Assembly (NCBI GenBank): GCA_963921425.1
Contig: OY992840.1
Coordinates: 15,540,621-15,604,620 of the forward strand
DNA from: Dryas octopetala
Lineage: Eukaryota; Streptophyta; Magnoliopsida; Rosales; Rosaceae
DNA length: 64,000 nt
Direction of reading: 5' to 3'
The translations under genes were made by a program, and so were the position numbers. The notes beneath the pieces were generated by a model that was given only the letters and a program-made list of their open reading frames with translations, did not search any database and was not told the origin of the DNA. Every line of letters begins with the position of its first letter. The stretch's first letter is position 1. Below are positions 1 through 12,080 of this stretch, in pieces.

Positions 1-165
1 TTATTGAAAGATCAAGATAATTGGGTAAATGATAGATACATATAACACAAACAGATAGCTAACAACATCAACTCCTCTAATGGGACTCGACTGGGAAAAA
101 AAAAAAAAAAAAAAAACCCTCTAATGGGGATCCCCAGTCAAACTTGATCCGAGTTCTATAACTCT

Positions 166-1821
166 TCATACTTCTGTAGCTCTAATCCTTTGTTGCAACA
201 TAGAGATGGTAATATATGATATCTCTGGAATGTGCCTAATTTTGTAATTTTCCTCTCCACCATCAGGTTTCAGCCGTTCTGCATGATCATCCAGCAATGG
301 CAGCAAATCCAACTGCTGCAGTGTGGTGATAAACTGCAAACCTTCAGGTAACATCCTCAGCTTCAGACAGTTGTGCAAGTGGAGGTATTTCAAGTTAGGT
401 AGTGCTCCCTCTTCAAGTTCTGTCCACTCCTCAAGAACATGAGAGGCAATGCTGAGAACCTCGAGCTTTGGAAACCCACCAGCAGCACAAAACTCTTTCC
501 CTATTTTCTTTGCATCATAAGCATGCCAAAGGGTTAAGTTTTTCAAGTTGGGAAGGAGTTGAAGTACCAATGATGGGTTCTCAGACAGTTTAGAGTAACC
601 TAATCTTAATTTTGTAAGCCTTTCCAAGGAACCAAACCAAGTAGGTAGCTTTTCTAAGAGTCCTTCCAGGCAAAGCTTTCGAAGAAATGGAGGGGGTGAG
701 AATGACTCCAAGAGGACAAGTTTTCCCGGGTTGAAGGCGTGCTTTACTTCTAGAGACAAGGAAAGAAGGCCCTGCATCTTCATAATGGAGGCAAATAGCT
801 CACTGATATTTTCTTCACCCACATCCATCACTCCTAGTCTTCTGAGCTGTATCAGGTTACCTAATTCTTCTGCAATGCCACCACCAGCATGAATACCTGT
901 AAGGGTCAGAAGATCTGTGAATCTTCCTATTCCTTCTGGTAGCTTCATGCCGCGAACGTCCATGTTCATGAACATTTTGAGGTGCCTCAACCTTACAAGA
1001 TTAAGTATCTCATCTGGCAAGGCTGTCAAGTACCCACACCACCTAATATCCAGAGTTTGTAAGGCTTTTAATCTAGCAAGTCCCTCTGGCAGCTCATTTA
1101 TATCAGTGCTCTTCAAGCCAAGATACGTGAGGTGTATTAGTTCTCCCACTTCATCTGGTAACCTTTTGATTTTGGTATTTTCCAGATCTAGCACTCTCAA
1201 AGAGTGTGCACCATTAAACTGTAACCAATCACCATTATGTTGAGAAAGATTTTGATTCCCCAGCAGGAATAAACAAGTAGGTTGAAGATTGTTCAAGAGG
1301 GTTGAGAGTTTTGTGATGTCTGAACAAATGAAAACCCGGTGTGTACTCTGACGAATCACTGAATCTGAAGTGGAACGCAAGGTTATGAAATTTCCTTCCT
1401 CCATTTGGCGAAGACAGAATTCATGAAGAGGAGAGGGGACTCGCAATTGAGTCCCGGATCTACTAGGGTGCTCATCCTTTACTTGAAGCATTCCCTGGTT
1501 GATCAATTCATATATATTTTCTTCTGCTATGTCCCCCATTATCTCCCCTGCTGTCTCTTGTACCAGTCCTTGGGCCACAAGTAACCGGATAAGTTTCCCT
1601 TTAGGAATCCGGAAGTTCTCGGGGAAGATGGAACAATACATTAAGCAATGCTGAAGACAATCAGGTAAATCTTTGTAACATGATTCCAATGGGAAAGATG
1701 AAGAAGATGCTGATGTCTCACCTTCTTCATTTCCTTGATCAGAGTTTATTTTCTTCCATCTCTCCTTCAATGGTGTCTGAATTCTGAACTGGCTATAGAG
1801 TTGCACAAACTGTTTTGGCAT
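166..1821 (-). CDS. NLR-like resistance protein, winged-helix and LRR only
   Basis: This single-exon reading frame of 551 residues looks like the C-terminal half of a coiled-coil NLR (RPM1/RPP13-like) immune receptor. About residues 45-145 match the ARC2 winged-helix part, with the family's CLMYCSIFPE and LIRLLVAQGLV segments followed by an LHEFCLRQM stretch in place of the usual LHD motif. From about residue 205 to 530 there are leucine-rich repeats, including the phrases LRVLDLENTKIKRLP and LQTLDIRWCGYLTALP. No P-loop, kinase-2 or GLPL motif is present in this frame, nor did I see one in the DNA upstream to the right of position 1821. The start is the first methionine, MPKQFVQLYSQF, preceded by a TATA-like stretch near 1824-1850. 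It could be an expressed truncated NLR, a decoy-like relative, or a remnant of a full receptor. The frame is open over its whole length, which argues for recent or present function. Family is sure; function is not. Confidence 0.8.
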   Translation of the reverse strand: MPKQFVQLYSQFRIQTPLKERWKKINSDQGNEEGETSASSSSFPLESCYKDLPDCLQHCLMYCSIFPENFRIPKGKLIRLLVAQGLVQETAGEIMGDIAEENIYELINQGMLQVKDEHPSRSGTQLRVPSPLHEFCLRQMEEGNFITLRSTSDSVIRQSTHRVFICSDITKLSTLLNNLQPTCLFLLGNQNLSQHNGDWLQFNGAHSLRVLDLENTKIKRLPDEVGELIHLTYLGLKSTDINELPEGLARLKALQTLDIRWCGYLTALPDEILNLVRLRHLKMFMNMDVRGMKLPEGIGRFTDLLTLTGIHAGGGIAEELGNLIQLRRLGVMDVGEENISELFASIMKMQGLLSLSLEVKHAFNPGKLVLLESFSPPPFLRKLCLEGLLEKLPTWFGSLERLTKLRLGYSKLSENPSLVLQLLPNLKNLTLWHAYDAKKIGKEFCAAGGFPKLEVLSIASHVLEEWTELEEGALPNLKYLHLHNCLKLRMLPEGLQFITTLQQLDLLPLLDDHAERLKPDGGEENYKIRHIPEISYITISMLQQRIRATEV

Positions 1822-4800
1822 ATATAGAAGAGAAAGATAACAATATATATAGGTTAGAGCTTATGTAATAGGGTATGTTAAGTCATGGTTACAAGGGAAT
1901 ATGCTTTGCAGTTTGCAGTCGGCCTGTTGTAGTCTCTACTAATTAATTAAGCAAATATTTTGACGGATACTACAAAGCATGCATATCCAAATTTTAGTTT
2001 ATAGATGAAGAGTCTAACGAGGGTACTTGATGTGACTTTATGATGGTAACAGATAACACATGATTTATGATCGTTGAGAGCTTTGTATGGCTAGCAGCCT
2101 GCTTTTCATGCTTTGTCACTGCAGTAAATACCAAGAGAAGTAATTGAAAAGGGTCTTATAAAATTAGATTTAATATAAATTTTGCATTTAATAAAAAAAA
2201 AAAAATGAAAGAAGATGAGAATCCATGTAGCCGACCTAGGCAACTAGGACAAGGATGAAGATTAGATGATGATGATGATGATAATGATATGCATGTAGTA
2301 GGGCCGAAATTACTCTTCGGTGGTTTATGCTTGGTTCATATGGAAATAGAACAGAAGGCCCAACAAGCGGTTCTTACTAAAGCCCACAATGTACTGACTT
2401 CAGAAAGCTCCTGCAGTCTTGGGCTTGTTAGAGTCTGTACTTCGTGGGCTTGTTGGACTGCTGAATTTGAGAGTAAAAAACTATTTTTTTTTTGTTTTTC
2501 CGTGCAACACTCAAATAATAATTATTTAACTAAACGTTAATAATTAATTTCATATACATTGCAATTTTTTTTTAACCTTCGAGAAAAGTAACAGAATTTT
2601 ATAATTATATTAATCTTTGCCCGTGCTTCTAGCCTGAGGCTCATTGCCTGGCTACTACATTTTTGCCTAGAAAAGTTTCTGAAAAGGCTGGCCTGCCTTG
2701 CCTTGTTGCTAATACGCATAGATAGGGACTTATAGATATAGGTGAGTAGTCCCCCTTTGAATATTATAAATCAGAAATCATAATTTAGTGGATCATTTCA
2801 AAAGTTAATTACATTTATACTCCTGAGGTTTATCGTCTTTTTACATACACTCTCTGAGATTTTGAAAGGGCTTATTAATTACACTTACACCCATAAACCA
2901 ACATTAATTCTCATTTCAATAGGGCTCTTTAATCAATGATGATCTTAATTTACTCTTTAGGATTCAAGTTCATCCTCATCTCCTCGATCAAAAGCTAAAA
3001 CAATAAACCCATCAACTCGATCAACTCCATAAGGGTCATGTTCATGCAGCTGAACCTGAACCTGAACCTGAACCTAACCAAATCTAATGTAATATTTGTT
3101 TAGAATATATATGGCCATATTTGGTGTTATTTTATATCTCACCATCAGATAATGATGTCTTTTTTCCTTCTATATATCTTTGTCAACATAGATTGAGCAT
3201 TACTAACTTTTTTTTTTTTTCAAAACATGTCACTTCCTATCCTAAAAGAAGCAATTAATTAAGCATAGTATTTGAACCTAATTTAATATCCAACCAATGA
3301 TAAAGAAAAGAATTAGGTATTGACCAGTTAGCCATCTCTAATCATTATGATTCCATTTTTTTAACCTTAATTCTAATAATTGTATATCATGTATAATTAA
3401 TATTCAAGTTAGGCATTGGCCCCATAAGGCTATAAGCCACATGGTTGTGTATAGGGAAACCCGGCAGGCTTTCAAAAACTGTAGTCGACCTCCCTTTTGA
3501 AAGGCTAATTAAGAAAGGAAAAAAAAAAAAAAGTGAATATTGAAAAACAAAAACATGTATAAGAAATTGGAAATTGCAACCCTTATCTTGAAAGAAGAAG
3601 AAGAATTCATGGTTGTGAGTGATAGGGACTAACAACAAAAATAGATAGTCCGAAAAACATTTCGGTACTCTCAAGGCCCCGCCAACTTGGAGGGCTATAG
3701 ACCCTCTCTACGGGTCTAGGATACCTCCTAATTTTGGTAATTGCATATTAGACCAACTAAAAGTCTGGAAATGGTTTAGCAATATATAATAATATATGAG
3801 TTTTATTTTGTAAGAGCAAACGGAAAAATAATTAAGTCGACAAGTAAAGAGAATAGAAAATTATCGTTTTTTTTTTTTTTTCCTTTAAACATTTGAATGC
3901 TCGATCAATTTAATTGTTCGAATGCTCAAATGATCGATAACGTACTGTCGGTCATATTAAAATTCACAACACAATTATGATGTGAGAATTCTATGATACC
4001 GCTGAGTGCAGGACTAGAAGTCAGCAAATTAAGCAGTAACATTTCTTCTTTTAGAACGGCATTGGCATTCACTAATCATGAAAAATTACTAACTGTGTTA
4101 TCATTTTGAACTACAATTTTTGTTTTTTGATAAAGCCGTTATATGGAACTTTATAACAGGTTAATTAACGACCACTAACTACCATCATAACCTAAAGCAG
4201 TCATTGATAGCGCTATCTGGGGGATATATCATATATGTTAATTAGCTATATATATATGGTTCTCTAGCAAATTCCATTGCACTAATTAGCTTGCATGTGT
4301 CACAATCATGTGGTCACGTCCATATATATATATTGTCTCAAATCTGGGTCGACCCGTGAAAGCAACCCTGCAAACTTTCAACCTTGGACCAGCAGGGCTA
4401 GCTGTCTCACTTTGAGTTGTAAATCATTATAAGGTAGTGCATGACTAGTGACATATATGTACATATGCATGGAGTCGTACCAGATCAAAAGGGCTGTAAC
4501 TAGTCCATTGGGTACCCTCAAAACTCCTTCAGCTATTGATCACTAGGTGGGACTCTTATCATTGTCCAACACATAATAAGCTAATCAAATATTATTTAAT
4601 CTCATGAAGAGCCATGAATGTACAAGAAGTAGTAATAAGGGAATTCAAACTTGGACTCAACGTACACCAGTAGTAATTAGGTAATCGATCCACATACTTT
4701 TAGATATATATAAGTGCGTGTAAGAATATATATAGGAACACAAAAAAAATCGATTAAGGAAACAAATACTTATGTGATATGACATGGATAGGACTGGGAG

Positions 4801-5684
4801 ATGTGATATTCAACCAATGTTTACTTGGCAGTGACCTTGTTGCTTACTAGAAACCATTTTGTCGGCCTCCATTATTGTACTTGTTTGTGACCCTCGGATG
4901 TTCATACAAGAAATTACATGGGATTTTGATTAAAAACAAAAAACAAAAAAGTACATGGGATTATATATAGAAATGATCTCCAAAAACGTACCAGTAAGTA
5001 ATTAGATTAATGATTCTTTTAAAGATCAAGATTGATGATCATATCAATCAAGAGTTTCTTAAAAAAAATCTTAATTTATATGTAGGACACTGCTATACAT
5101 CCTTTGACTTCTTTTTGCACACATAAACACTTTTTCTTTTAGTTTATGAATTCAATGTGTAGTGGGATTAGGGCCGGATATTTCAAATTGATACAGGTAT
5201 ATATACAGTACATAATATTGGCAATACATGCAGTATATGACAAACCAAAAAAACTGAAACCATTTTCTTTGTCTAGTTTATGAAATATATTAATCATACA
5301 GTCCTGCATATATGTTGCAACTAGAAGTCTAGCTAGAAGCTAGCTAGGTCCAATATTTGCTTAATGCTAGCTCTTGATATGTTTATATTAAATCAATCTT
5401 TAATTTAGCTATAGCTGCAGTTTTGAAATAATGTGTGTATATATAAATATATATATATGTTGTCAGTCAATTTATGCAGGAGATAGAGAGAGATGGGAGA
5501 CATACACACTCTGGTCCCTGATATTATTATTAGATAGAGAGAGAGAGATGGAGGGTCATAGTCATTCTTTTTTAGCTAGTGTAGTGTAGTAGTGTACCTC
5601 CCATTTATTACCTTTGTCTTTAATTTGCCTTCATTCCTTCTCCCTCCATCCACTAAATACTCTTTGCCTTACTACTAGACTTCT

Positions 5685-5685
<1 letters not shown>
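1822..5685. other. Intergenic, NLR to LOB; no gene seen
   Basis: About 3.9 kb of AT-rich DNA without a credible gene. It holds poly-A and poly-T runs, a short hexamer repeat (AACCTG units, about 3050-3080), and near 2795-2900 two copies of a phrase like TTAATTACATTTATACTCC, which resembles the arms of the foldback elements found elsewhere in the window but has no clear partner arm. The right part, with many GCTAGC and TATATA words, is probably the LOB promoter. Confidence 0.5.
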
Positions 5686-5762
<77 letters not shown>

Positions 5763-5769
5763 CCCCCCC
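5686..5769 (+). repeat. (CT)n microsatellite ending in a C run, LOB promoter or leader
   Basis: About 37 uninterrupted CT units are followed by nine C. The tract lies about 270-350 bp before the proposed end of the first non-coding exon of LOB, and shorter CT-rich blocks continue to about 5870. Such Y-patch or GAGA-type tracts are common in plant core promoters and leaders. Its length makes it a likely polymorphic marker. A role in transcription is inference. Confidence 0.85.
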
Positions 5770-6041
5770 ATTATATTACCTGCTTTTTGTCACTGAATTT
5801 GCAGCTAGCTAATCTCTCTCGATCTCCCTCTCTCACAACTAGTCTCTCTTCTCTCTCCCTTCTCCCTCCAATTAGGGTTTCCTCTTTGAGGATATATCTC
5901 CTCTAGTTACAAATCAGTGAAGTTCACCCTCAATTTTCATTGGCTAAGGCTAGCTAGTAGTATTACTACATATATATCTTTCAAGGAACAAATTAAGAAG
6001 AGCTACCTCTAGCTCTCAACTTGCAAGAGCTCCACACCAAG

Positions 6042-7084
6042 GTAAAAGGTATATAATTTCCCTTTTTTTTCTATTCATTTCATCACAGAAAACATAGATC
6101 CTAAACAAGGTAATTAAACATATTGTGTGGCTTGTCGACCCTTTCTAATTATATGTTAAAATCCATTATAATTCTCTCTCTGTTTCTTTTTCCTTTAAAA
6201 TCTCAAATGATATCTAGCTAGATCCCAGCTTGTTGTAATTGAAAGTTTAAATTAGGCCTTAATTCCATGTTCATGGACCCTAATTAACAAAAATGAGTAA
6301 ACATATCTATAATGGGTGAGTTGCACTAGTCATCATCAGATCGATCCCTTGAAAAGGATGATATATATATATTATATATGATGATCCAATATATATACAT
6401 GTAATTGCTATTAATTTGCTCATGCATTGATCAATTCTTCTGAGTGGCTGAGTGGGTGATGGGAGAGAGAAAGAGAAAGAGAAAGAGAGTGGATACAATT
6501 AAGAAAAGACAAAATTGGAAACCAGAATTAAGGAAACATGCACAAGACCTGACCTGCAGGGAAACGATCGATCCAGGCAGCTGTGAGAATTAATTAATAG
6601 CGCACATGTAAGAATTAATTAAACTGCCTTTTTAATATTAAAAGAATAAATTGGAGAAAGAATTAAAAGATGAGAGCAAGAATTTTCAAATTCGATTCAA
6701 GAGCTGATCACATGCATAAATTATGAATATATGTATATATGTATATACGAGAGAGAGAGAGAGAGAGATATATATATATATATGCGTGCGGAAAGAAGTG
6801 GTTGGATTGATCATGAGATGGAATTTTTTTCAATTAGTGTTTAATTAAACTCTATAGTAATTATAAGCATATATACATGTGTGTGTGGTTGTTCTGATCT
6901 AATTTCATCACGAATCAAATGAAATATATGCAAAAGTACTAGAAGAACATGCAGTAGAAACTAAGTAAAAAAGAAGAATTTGAGATCGAAATAGTTTGAA
7001 GTGAATTTTGGTTTTGTGAATTAAAAAAATGATAAAAAGAAGAAGAAAGAAATGTTTGAAATGCTTGATGTTTAATTATTTTAG
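6042..7084 (+). other. Probable 5'-UTR intron of LOB
   Basis: A good donor (CCAAG/GTAAAAGG) follows a CT-rich leader at 6041, and a good acceptor (TTATTTTAG/ATTACG) ends at 7084, 25 bp before the LOB start codon. Removing this 1,043-bp segment also removes the in-frame ATG at 7029, whose lysine- and arginine-rich extension has no place in the LOB family. Introns just upstream of the LBD start codon are known in this family. I infer the intron from splice signals alone. Confidence 0.6.
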
Positions 7085-7109
7085 ATTACGTTGGTGGGTT
7101 GGAGCATAT

Positions 7110-7769
7110 ATGGCTTCATCCTCAAGCTCGGTGGCCTACAACTGTCCCTGCGCTGCGTGCAAGTTCCTGAGGAGGAAATGCATGCCAGGCTGCATTTTCG
7201 CACCTTACTTCCCGCCGGAGGAGCCCCAGAAGTTCGCCAACGTCCACAAGATCTTCGGCGCCAGCAACGTCACCAAGCTCCTCAACGAGCTCCTCCCTCA
7301 CCAGCGGGAGGACGCTGTCAACTCCTTGGCCTATGAGGCGGAGGCACGTGTCAGGGATCCCGTGTACGGCTGCGTTGGAGCCATTTCATTCCTCCAGAGA
7401 CAGGTCCAGAGGCTCCAGAAGGAACTCGATGCTGCCAATGCGGATCTCATCCGCTATGCCTGCAATGAATTAACAACTGCAACCACTGTCTTGCCCCCTG
7501 CTCCGCCTCCCGCGGTTGTTCATGTGGCTCACCCAATGGCGCGCCGGAGGTCAGTTGATCAGTTTCAGTTTGGTACTAGAAGGACATCAATTGGTCATGA
7601 AGGAGAAGGAGGAGGAGGAGGAGGAGGAGGAGGAGGAGAGTATTATCAACAAATCATGACGAGTACTACTACTAGTACTACTCCACCACCTGATGCAGGC
7701 TTCTCAGTTCCTTATTTTCCATGGAATGATCACAACCGTTCTGGAGGAGGAGGAGATGGAAGAATGTGA
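7110..7769 (+). CDS. LOB: LOB-domain transcription factor, LATERAL ORGAN BOUNDARIES ortholog
   Basis: The 219-residue product is a class I LBD protein. Its N-terminal 115 residues match Arabidopsis LOB almost word for word. They contain the zinc-binding C-block CX2CX6CX3C (CAACKFLRRKCMPGC), the GAS block (FANVHKIFGASNV) and the leucine-zipper-like helix (VGAISFLQRQVQRLQKELDA). LOB is expressed at organ boundaries, binds GCGGCG-type sites and in Arabidopsis limits brassinosteroid response through BAS1. The start at 7110 gives the family N-terminus MASSSSS; an in-frame ATG at 7029 probably lies in an intron. The C-terminal tail is unlike the conserved part: a glycine run of about 11 residues encoded by GGA repeats (7607-7640), a serine/threonine stretch and a second glycine run near the end. 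An extra cysteine sits just before the C-block (NCPC). A donor-like AAAG/GTAATT shortly after the stop (about 7790) could start a 3'-UTR intron. Confidence 0.93.
   Translation: MASSSSSVAYNCPCAACKFLRRKCMPGCIFAPYFPPEEPQKFANVHKIFGASNVTKLLNELLPHQREDAVNSLAYEAEARVRDPVYGCVGAISFLQRQVQRLQKELDAANADLIRYACNELTTATTVLPPAPPPAVVHVAHPMARRRSVDQFQFGTRRTSIGHEGEGGGGGGGGGGEYYQQIMTSTTTSTTPPPDAGFSVPYFPWNDHNRSGGGGDGRM
7607..7640 (+). repeat. In-frame (GGA)n repeat coding polyglycine in LOB
   Basis: About eleven GGA codons in a row encode a polyglycine run near residues 166-176 of the LOB protein, outside the DNA-binding domain. Because the codon is almost invariant, the tract is a trinucleotide microsatellite and probably varies in length between alleles. 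Confidence 0.85.
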
Positions 7770-9708
7770 TCGATGAATTGATCACAAAGGTAATTCAATT
7801 AATGTACCCTTTCACAATTGCAAGCTAGCTAGGGTTTCTCAATTGGTGGTGGTGTCAGTCCGGTGTGGTTTTATATATGTTTAGTAGAGTAGTCATCAAG
7901 GATCTCTAGCTAGCTAGCTAGCCTCACGTGTAGTAAGTACTCGATCTTCTATTAGCTAGCTAGCTAGTTTCATATATTGTTCCCAAATATAAGTATAATT
8001 TGGAGGGCCTCATGCTAAGCTAAATTATATCTTAATTCTTCTAAAACCAAAAATTAAGTATTGAGTGTCACTGTACGTGTTATAGCTAGCTAGCGTGGGA
8101 TTTGGGACCTAAATAAGGCTCATGGAGCATATATAAATAAGTAGAGTCAGGCTGTCTACTAGAACAGTAGATCTCTTATTCTGTCATTAGTACTAAATAC
8201 TAATACCGCAGCAACTCTGAAGATATGCGCATGCGCCTTCAGGGGTTCACATGCATTCTGTCATTAATATTGTTGATATATCATTTATGCTTGCACAACA
8301 ATTAAAACTTATATTTATATATTTAAACAATATCAATATTTACCTTGTTCGTCATAAAGACTAAAGTCTAAAGAGGATTCTTGAGCCTAAGTATAGGGCT
8401 TATAGCTAGTCCTCTTTTAACCTATATTTATTCTCACCACCAGTATCTGAATTGTTTCTGCTTTAATTGCATGTTGCTGTTGTTGTTGAGGACCACTTAA
8501 TTTGCATGTTAAATTTAAAGAATTTGATGAGCTGCTGATTGAAAGCAGCTGGTTTTCAATATATAAAAAGTTAACATACCTAATCATATATAAATAGGCG
8601 GTCCCGATCATAGAATTTTCCGTTCTATAATTATTAGGTGATTAGGTGAGCGTGGAATTTTCTGCTCTCTGGTAAGCGAGAGATCACTTCTGATATATAT
8701 ATATATATTCTTTTCACAATTTAATGAATTAAGTTTCATTAGTGGTATGTGTGGCGAAGCTAGCTTATTGAAACGTACTTCTTGATTTCATACAAATATG
8801 TATTTCATCAACTTTTATACATTAATTATAGGAAACCCCACAAATTATTAATTAAGAGAAACGTACCGGCCCATTTAAATAACAAATATAAAATAGGGTA
8901 ATTTCAATTTGAAATGTTATAGCTAGCTAGATAGCAGATCGAAGGAGGAACAGTGTATGTTTCAACCTTTTGTGGTTGCATATATATTCTAACTTGTTTG
9001 AATTGTAGTGTTTATCATCTACTTGATAGTGTGAATCAGTAGCTTTCAAATTTCAGTTCATTTTTATGTGACACACAGCTCCACCTCCCATTATTAAATT
9101 CTATAGTCGCGCGCAGAGATCGATATCTGAAACAGTACATACCTATATATACTACAGATTCACAGTGTATCTCCCTCATTGGATCCGATAATTACATAAA
9201 GCAGTATATAGTAGTTGTTCATTGTACGTAAGAGATGTTTCTGTTTTTTACATTCCCAGCCCCAAACCTTTCTAGACAAAACTGTGAAACCTGGATATAT
9301 TAGTCTTTTTTTGGTCAACATCACAGTATATGGATATATTACAGTCTCAACACATAGTAACTTCCTCATTCTCTATCTCTCTCTTAATTTTGTATCAATT
9401 TAAAGCCATTCTATAAATTAAGAAAGAAAAAAAATGTGTAATTTTATATAAACCCTTCAAAGGAACAATAATGCAAATGACACTAGCCAATATATAAAAT
9501 GAACCCAGAAAAGGAAAAATTAGGGTTAGGTTTCATTATTATCCTTAAGCAAACAAATCCATATTTTCAAGGTCAGCGAGCAGCATATATATACATTCTC
9601 TCTTCTTTTTCAGAGCAAATTATAAATTAAGGGGTGCAGGCAATAATAAGAACATTTTTAAGCTGGTTACTTAAACGTAAAATTAAAGTACATGATTAGA
9701 TTGTGTCT

Positions 9709-9773
<65 letters not shown>

Positions 9774-10946
9774 GACTTTGATTTGAATTTCCTTATATTC
9801 TTCGACTACTGTCTAATTCTTTACATTCCATCTCTCTCATACATTCATATATTTTTCTGTTGATCACTTTTGTCAGCCCTCTCAATCTGTCTCACAACAA
9901 AGATATTACACTCATACAAATCAAGAATAGTTAAAACTGTCTCTGCCTGTCTCTCAATTCTCACACGCACACACACGAACAGAGAGAGAGAGAGAGAGAG
10001 AGAGAATCAGAATCGTGTGTGGATCTGGGTCAGCAGTGGTTCCAGTGAGAGTCCCCTCCATTGTCCTCCAATCTGTCCGATGAGCCAACCACCTCGAGAT
10101 CACCAAATTAAGCCCCAAAAGCGCGCCTCTCACCCTTTTCTTCCTTGGAATTTTTGGTGCACCAAATCCAATCTTCTCAATATCCCATTCCACACCATAT
10201 CTTTATATTTTCCCTTGTATATATATACACTTTTAACTTTTCCAAATATCAATAAATATGATATTATTTGTACTGTCAACTAGCTAGCTGTGACTTGAAG
10301 CAAAGGGGCCCTCTGCCCCTGTGAGTGGGGAAGCAAGAACAGAAGTATGGCTTTCTGAAGTCTTGGCTTCTTTTCATTTGGAGGAGAGGGGGGTTGCAAT
10401 GCAATAATTACTAATTCAGAATCCATCAACACATCAATCTTCTTCTCTGCAAAGACGTGAAAAAGAAGCAAGGTTAGGAAAGAGCTGGTGAAAAATAATA
10501 TATGGCAGGAGACTCAAGATATATGTTTATTACAAAGGACAAACAAGACAACAGGACGTGGGGCTCCTATTTTGTGCCCCCACCATAAATTCTCTATGCT
10601 CCACCACCTTAATTAACAGCAGAAAAAAATTGTTTCTCATATATATACATCTACTCCGGCTTATATTTCTCTCATTAGGTAATCTAACACAAGAGATACA
10701 TTTATTACAAGTCAAAACATACGTACGAGCCATTTTAAATATCTTTCTTTGATTCCAACAATATCTAAATTTAATCAGATACAATTTAAAAAGTTTTGTA
10801 AGTTCATTGATCAGGGATTAACAGAGAAATTATACATTTCTCTAATATGAGGGAAGGGGTTTCTGGCTGATGGCCAGAAATGGGGAGGGAGGTGGGTGGA
10901 GGGTGCTCGGTTTGTGGAGGGATGGAGGAGGGTTTGGGCTAGTTTG
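7770..10946. other. Intergenic, downstream of LOB; no gene seen
   Basis: About 3.2 kb without a supported gene. It holds runs of GCTAGCTA, a (GA)n microsatellite at 9714-9771 and a shorter one near 9980-10004. The stretch 9780-10470 is less AT-rich and contains several weak open frames made largely of simple sequence; I could not match any to a protein family. It might be a leader or a non-coding transcript, but I see no direct sign of that. Confidence 0.45.
9714..9771. repeat. (GA)n microsatellite
   Basis: About 29 uninterrupted GA units in intergenic DNA. No coding or element context. Confidence 0.95.
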
Positions 10947-11400
10947 CACTACTACAAATTATCTAATAGAGGACAACTAAAAAGCGTCTTTATGATCATA
11001 AAAGACGCTTTTTAAACGTCCTCTATTCCTCTTACCAAAAAAGACATTTTTTAAGCATCCTTAAGAATTAGATTAAGCGTCCTCTAATTAACGCCAAAAT
11101 ACCAAAAAAACAATTTAATTATACGTCCTTAAAAGGTGGCATAGATGACGCATTTTTCACATAAACGGTCCTTAAGAAATGTTATACAAGGCATTCTTTA
11201 AGTTAAAACCGTCCTTGAAACTTGTATGGAGGACAGTTTATAAAAAATAAATATCTTAAATAGTTATCAACAAGGACAGTTTTAATTGAAAAGGTGTCTT
11301 GAAAGTATTAAAAACTGAAAAAAGAAATTATTTAATTTTAAAAAATCGTCTCTCAGCACACATTTTATTGTCCTCTTTGTATTAAACATTTTAGTAATAA
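10947..11400 (+). mobile_element. CACTA (En/Spm) transposon end with subterminal repeats, one-sided
   Basis: The motif CACTACTACAAA at 10947 is the classic terminus of plant CACTA elements. The next 450 bp hold at least ten copies, in both orientations, of short words like GCGTCCTCT, ACGTCCTT, AAGGACAG and AAGACGC, which is the expected subterminal repeat pattern for transposase binding. A near-perfect palindrome covers about 10979-11013, with arms reading AAAAAGCGTCTTT. I did not find the matching TTTGTAGTAGTG end or a transposase downstream, so this is probably a truncated or rearranged non-autonomous copy. The right boundary is set only by where the subterminal words stop. Confidence 0.7.
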
Positions 11401-11660
11401 TTTACAGCTAGGGAAAGGGGGGCGCATGGGGTACTCCCCCGCAAGCGATTTTCCTTCAGAAAACCTTGAATGCAATGTCAAAACTATTGGTTGTTTACCC
11501 GGCTCGCCATTTCGATAAGGAATGGATAGTAAAATCTCAAATACAAGTTAATATCCAACGTAAATAAATCATATATCATAAGAAATTAAAGTTAAAGTAC
11601 CATATATATATATACATTAATTTACATTAAAATTCCTTAATTTACATTTAAAAAGAAACT

Positions 11661-12080
11661 ATATATATATATAAGTGCTCTAAAACTAACTGATTAGCAA
11701 GTTAATACGAAACTAACCATACTTTTAGGAGTACCACATAACTCATAATCCAAACTATCAATTATTTAGATCATACTTCAAATATCATTATTGCAAAAAA
11801 TCAACTAAATCGGAAATCATTTAGTCATCTAATTGAGATCAAATAAATTGACGATCAATATTTTTGATAAAAGCATATAAATAGTTGTTGTTATAATCAA
11901 ATGACTAAATGACTTCCGATTTTGAAGATTTTTTACAAGGATGATCTTTGAAGTAGTGCCTAAAAAATAGACAGTTCGGATTTTAAGATTACATTGTGCG
12001 GTGGGCCCAACAAGGTGGTTAGCTTTGTAGTAACTTACTAACCAATTAGTTTTAGAGCATTCTTGTATATATATATATAT
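11661..12080. mobile_element. Inverted-repeat (MITE-like) element
   Basis: Two arms of about 170 bp face each other, both ending in TATATATA tracts. The outer part reads GCTCTAAAACTAACTGATTA on the left; the right end, reverse-complemented, gives a close variant. Further in, both arms carry AAATCGGAAATCATTTAGTC-like text. The arms have diverged by roughly a quarter, so the insertion is old. A lone copy of the right arm lies at 12653-12808 and a more distant relative at about 35811-35985. I could not define a target duplication because both ends lie in TA repeats. Confidence 0.65.

Noticed and set aside
5614-5796. Frames coding long Leu-Ser or Glu-Arg runs at this site and near 24919-25146
   Set aside because: They are direct readings of CT/GA microsatellites.
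7770-7800. A possible 3'-UTR intron of LOB starting near 7790
   Set aside because: The donor-like sequence is good, but I could not choose an acceptor with any support.
9870-10283. A 137-codon frame and an antisense 79-codon frame in the LOB-oleosin gap
   Set aside because: Both cross simple GA and CA repeats and resemble no known protein. They are more likely chance frames in a less AT-rich stretch.
11401-11545. A less AT-rich patch (GGGGGGCGCATGGGG and following) that looked like a possible organelle insertion
   Set aside because: I could not match it to any plastid or mitochondrial gene by eye; it could be the interior of the CACTA remnant.
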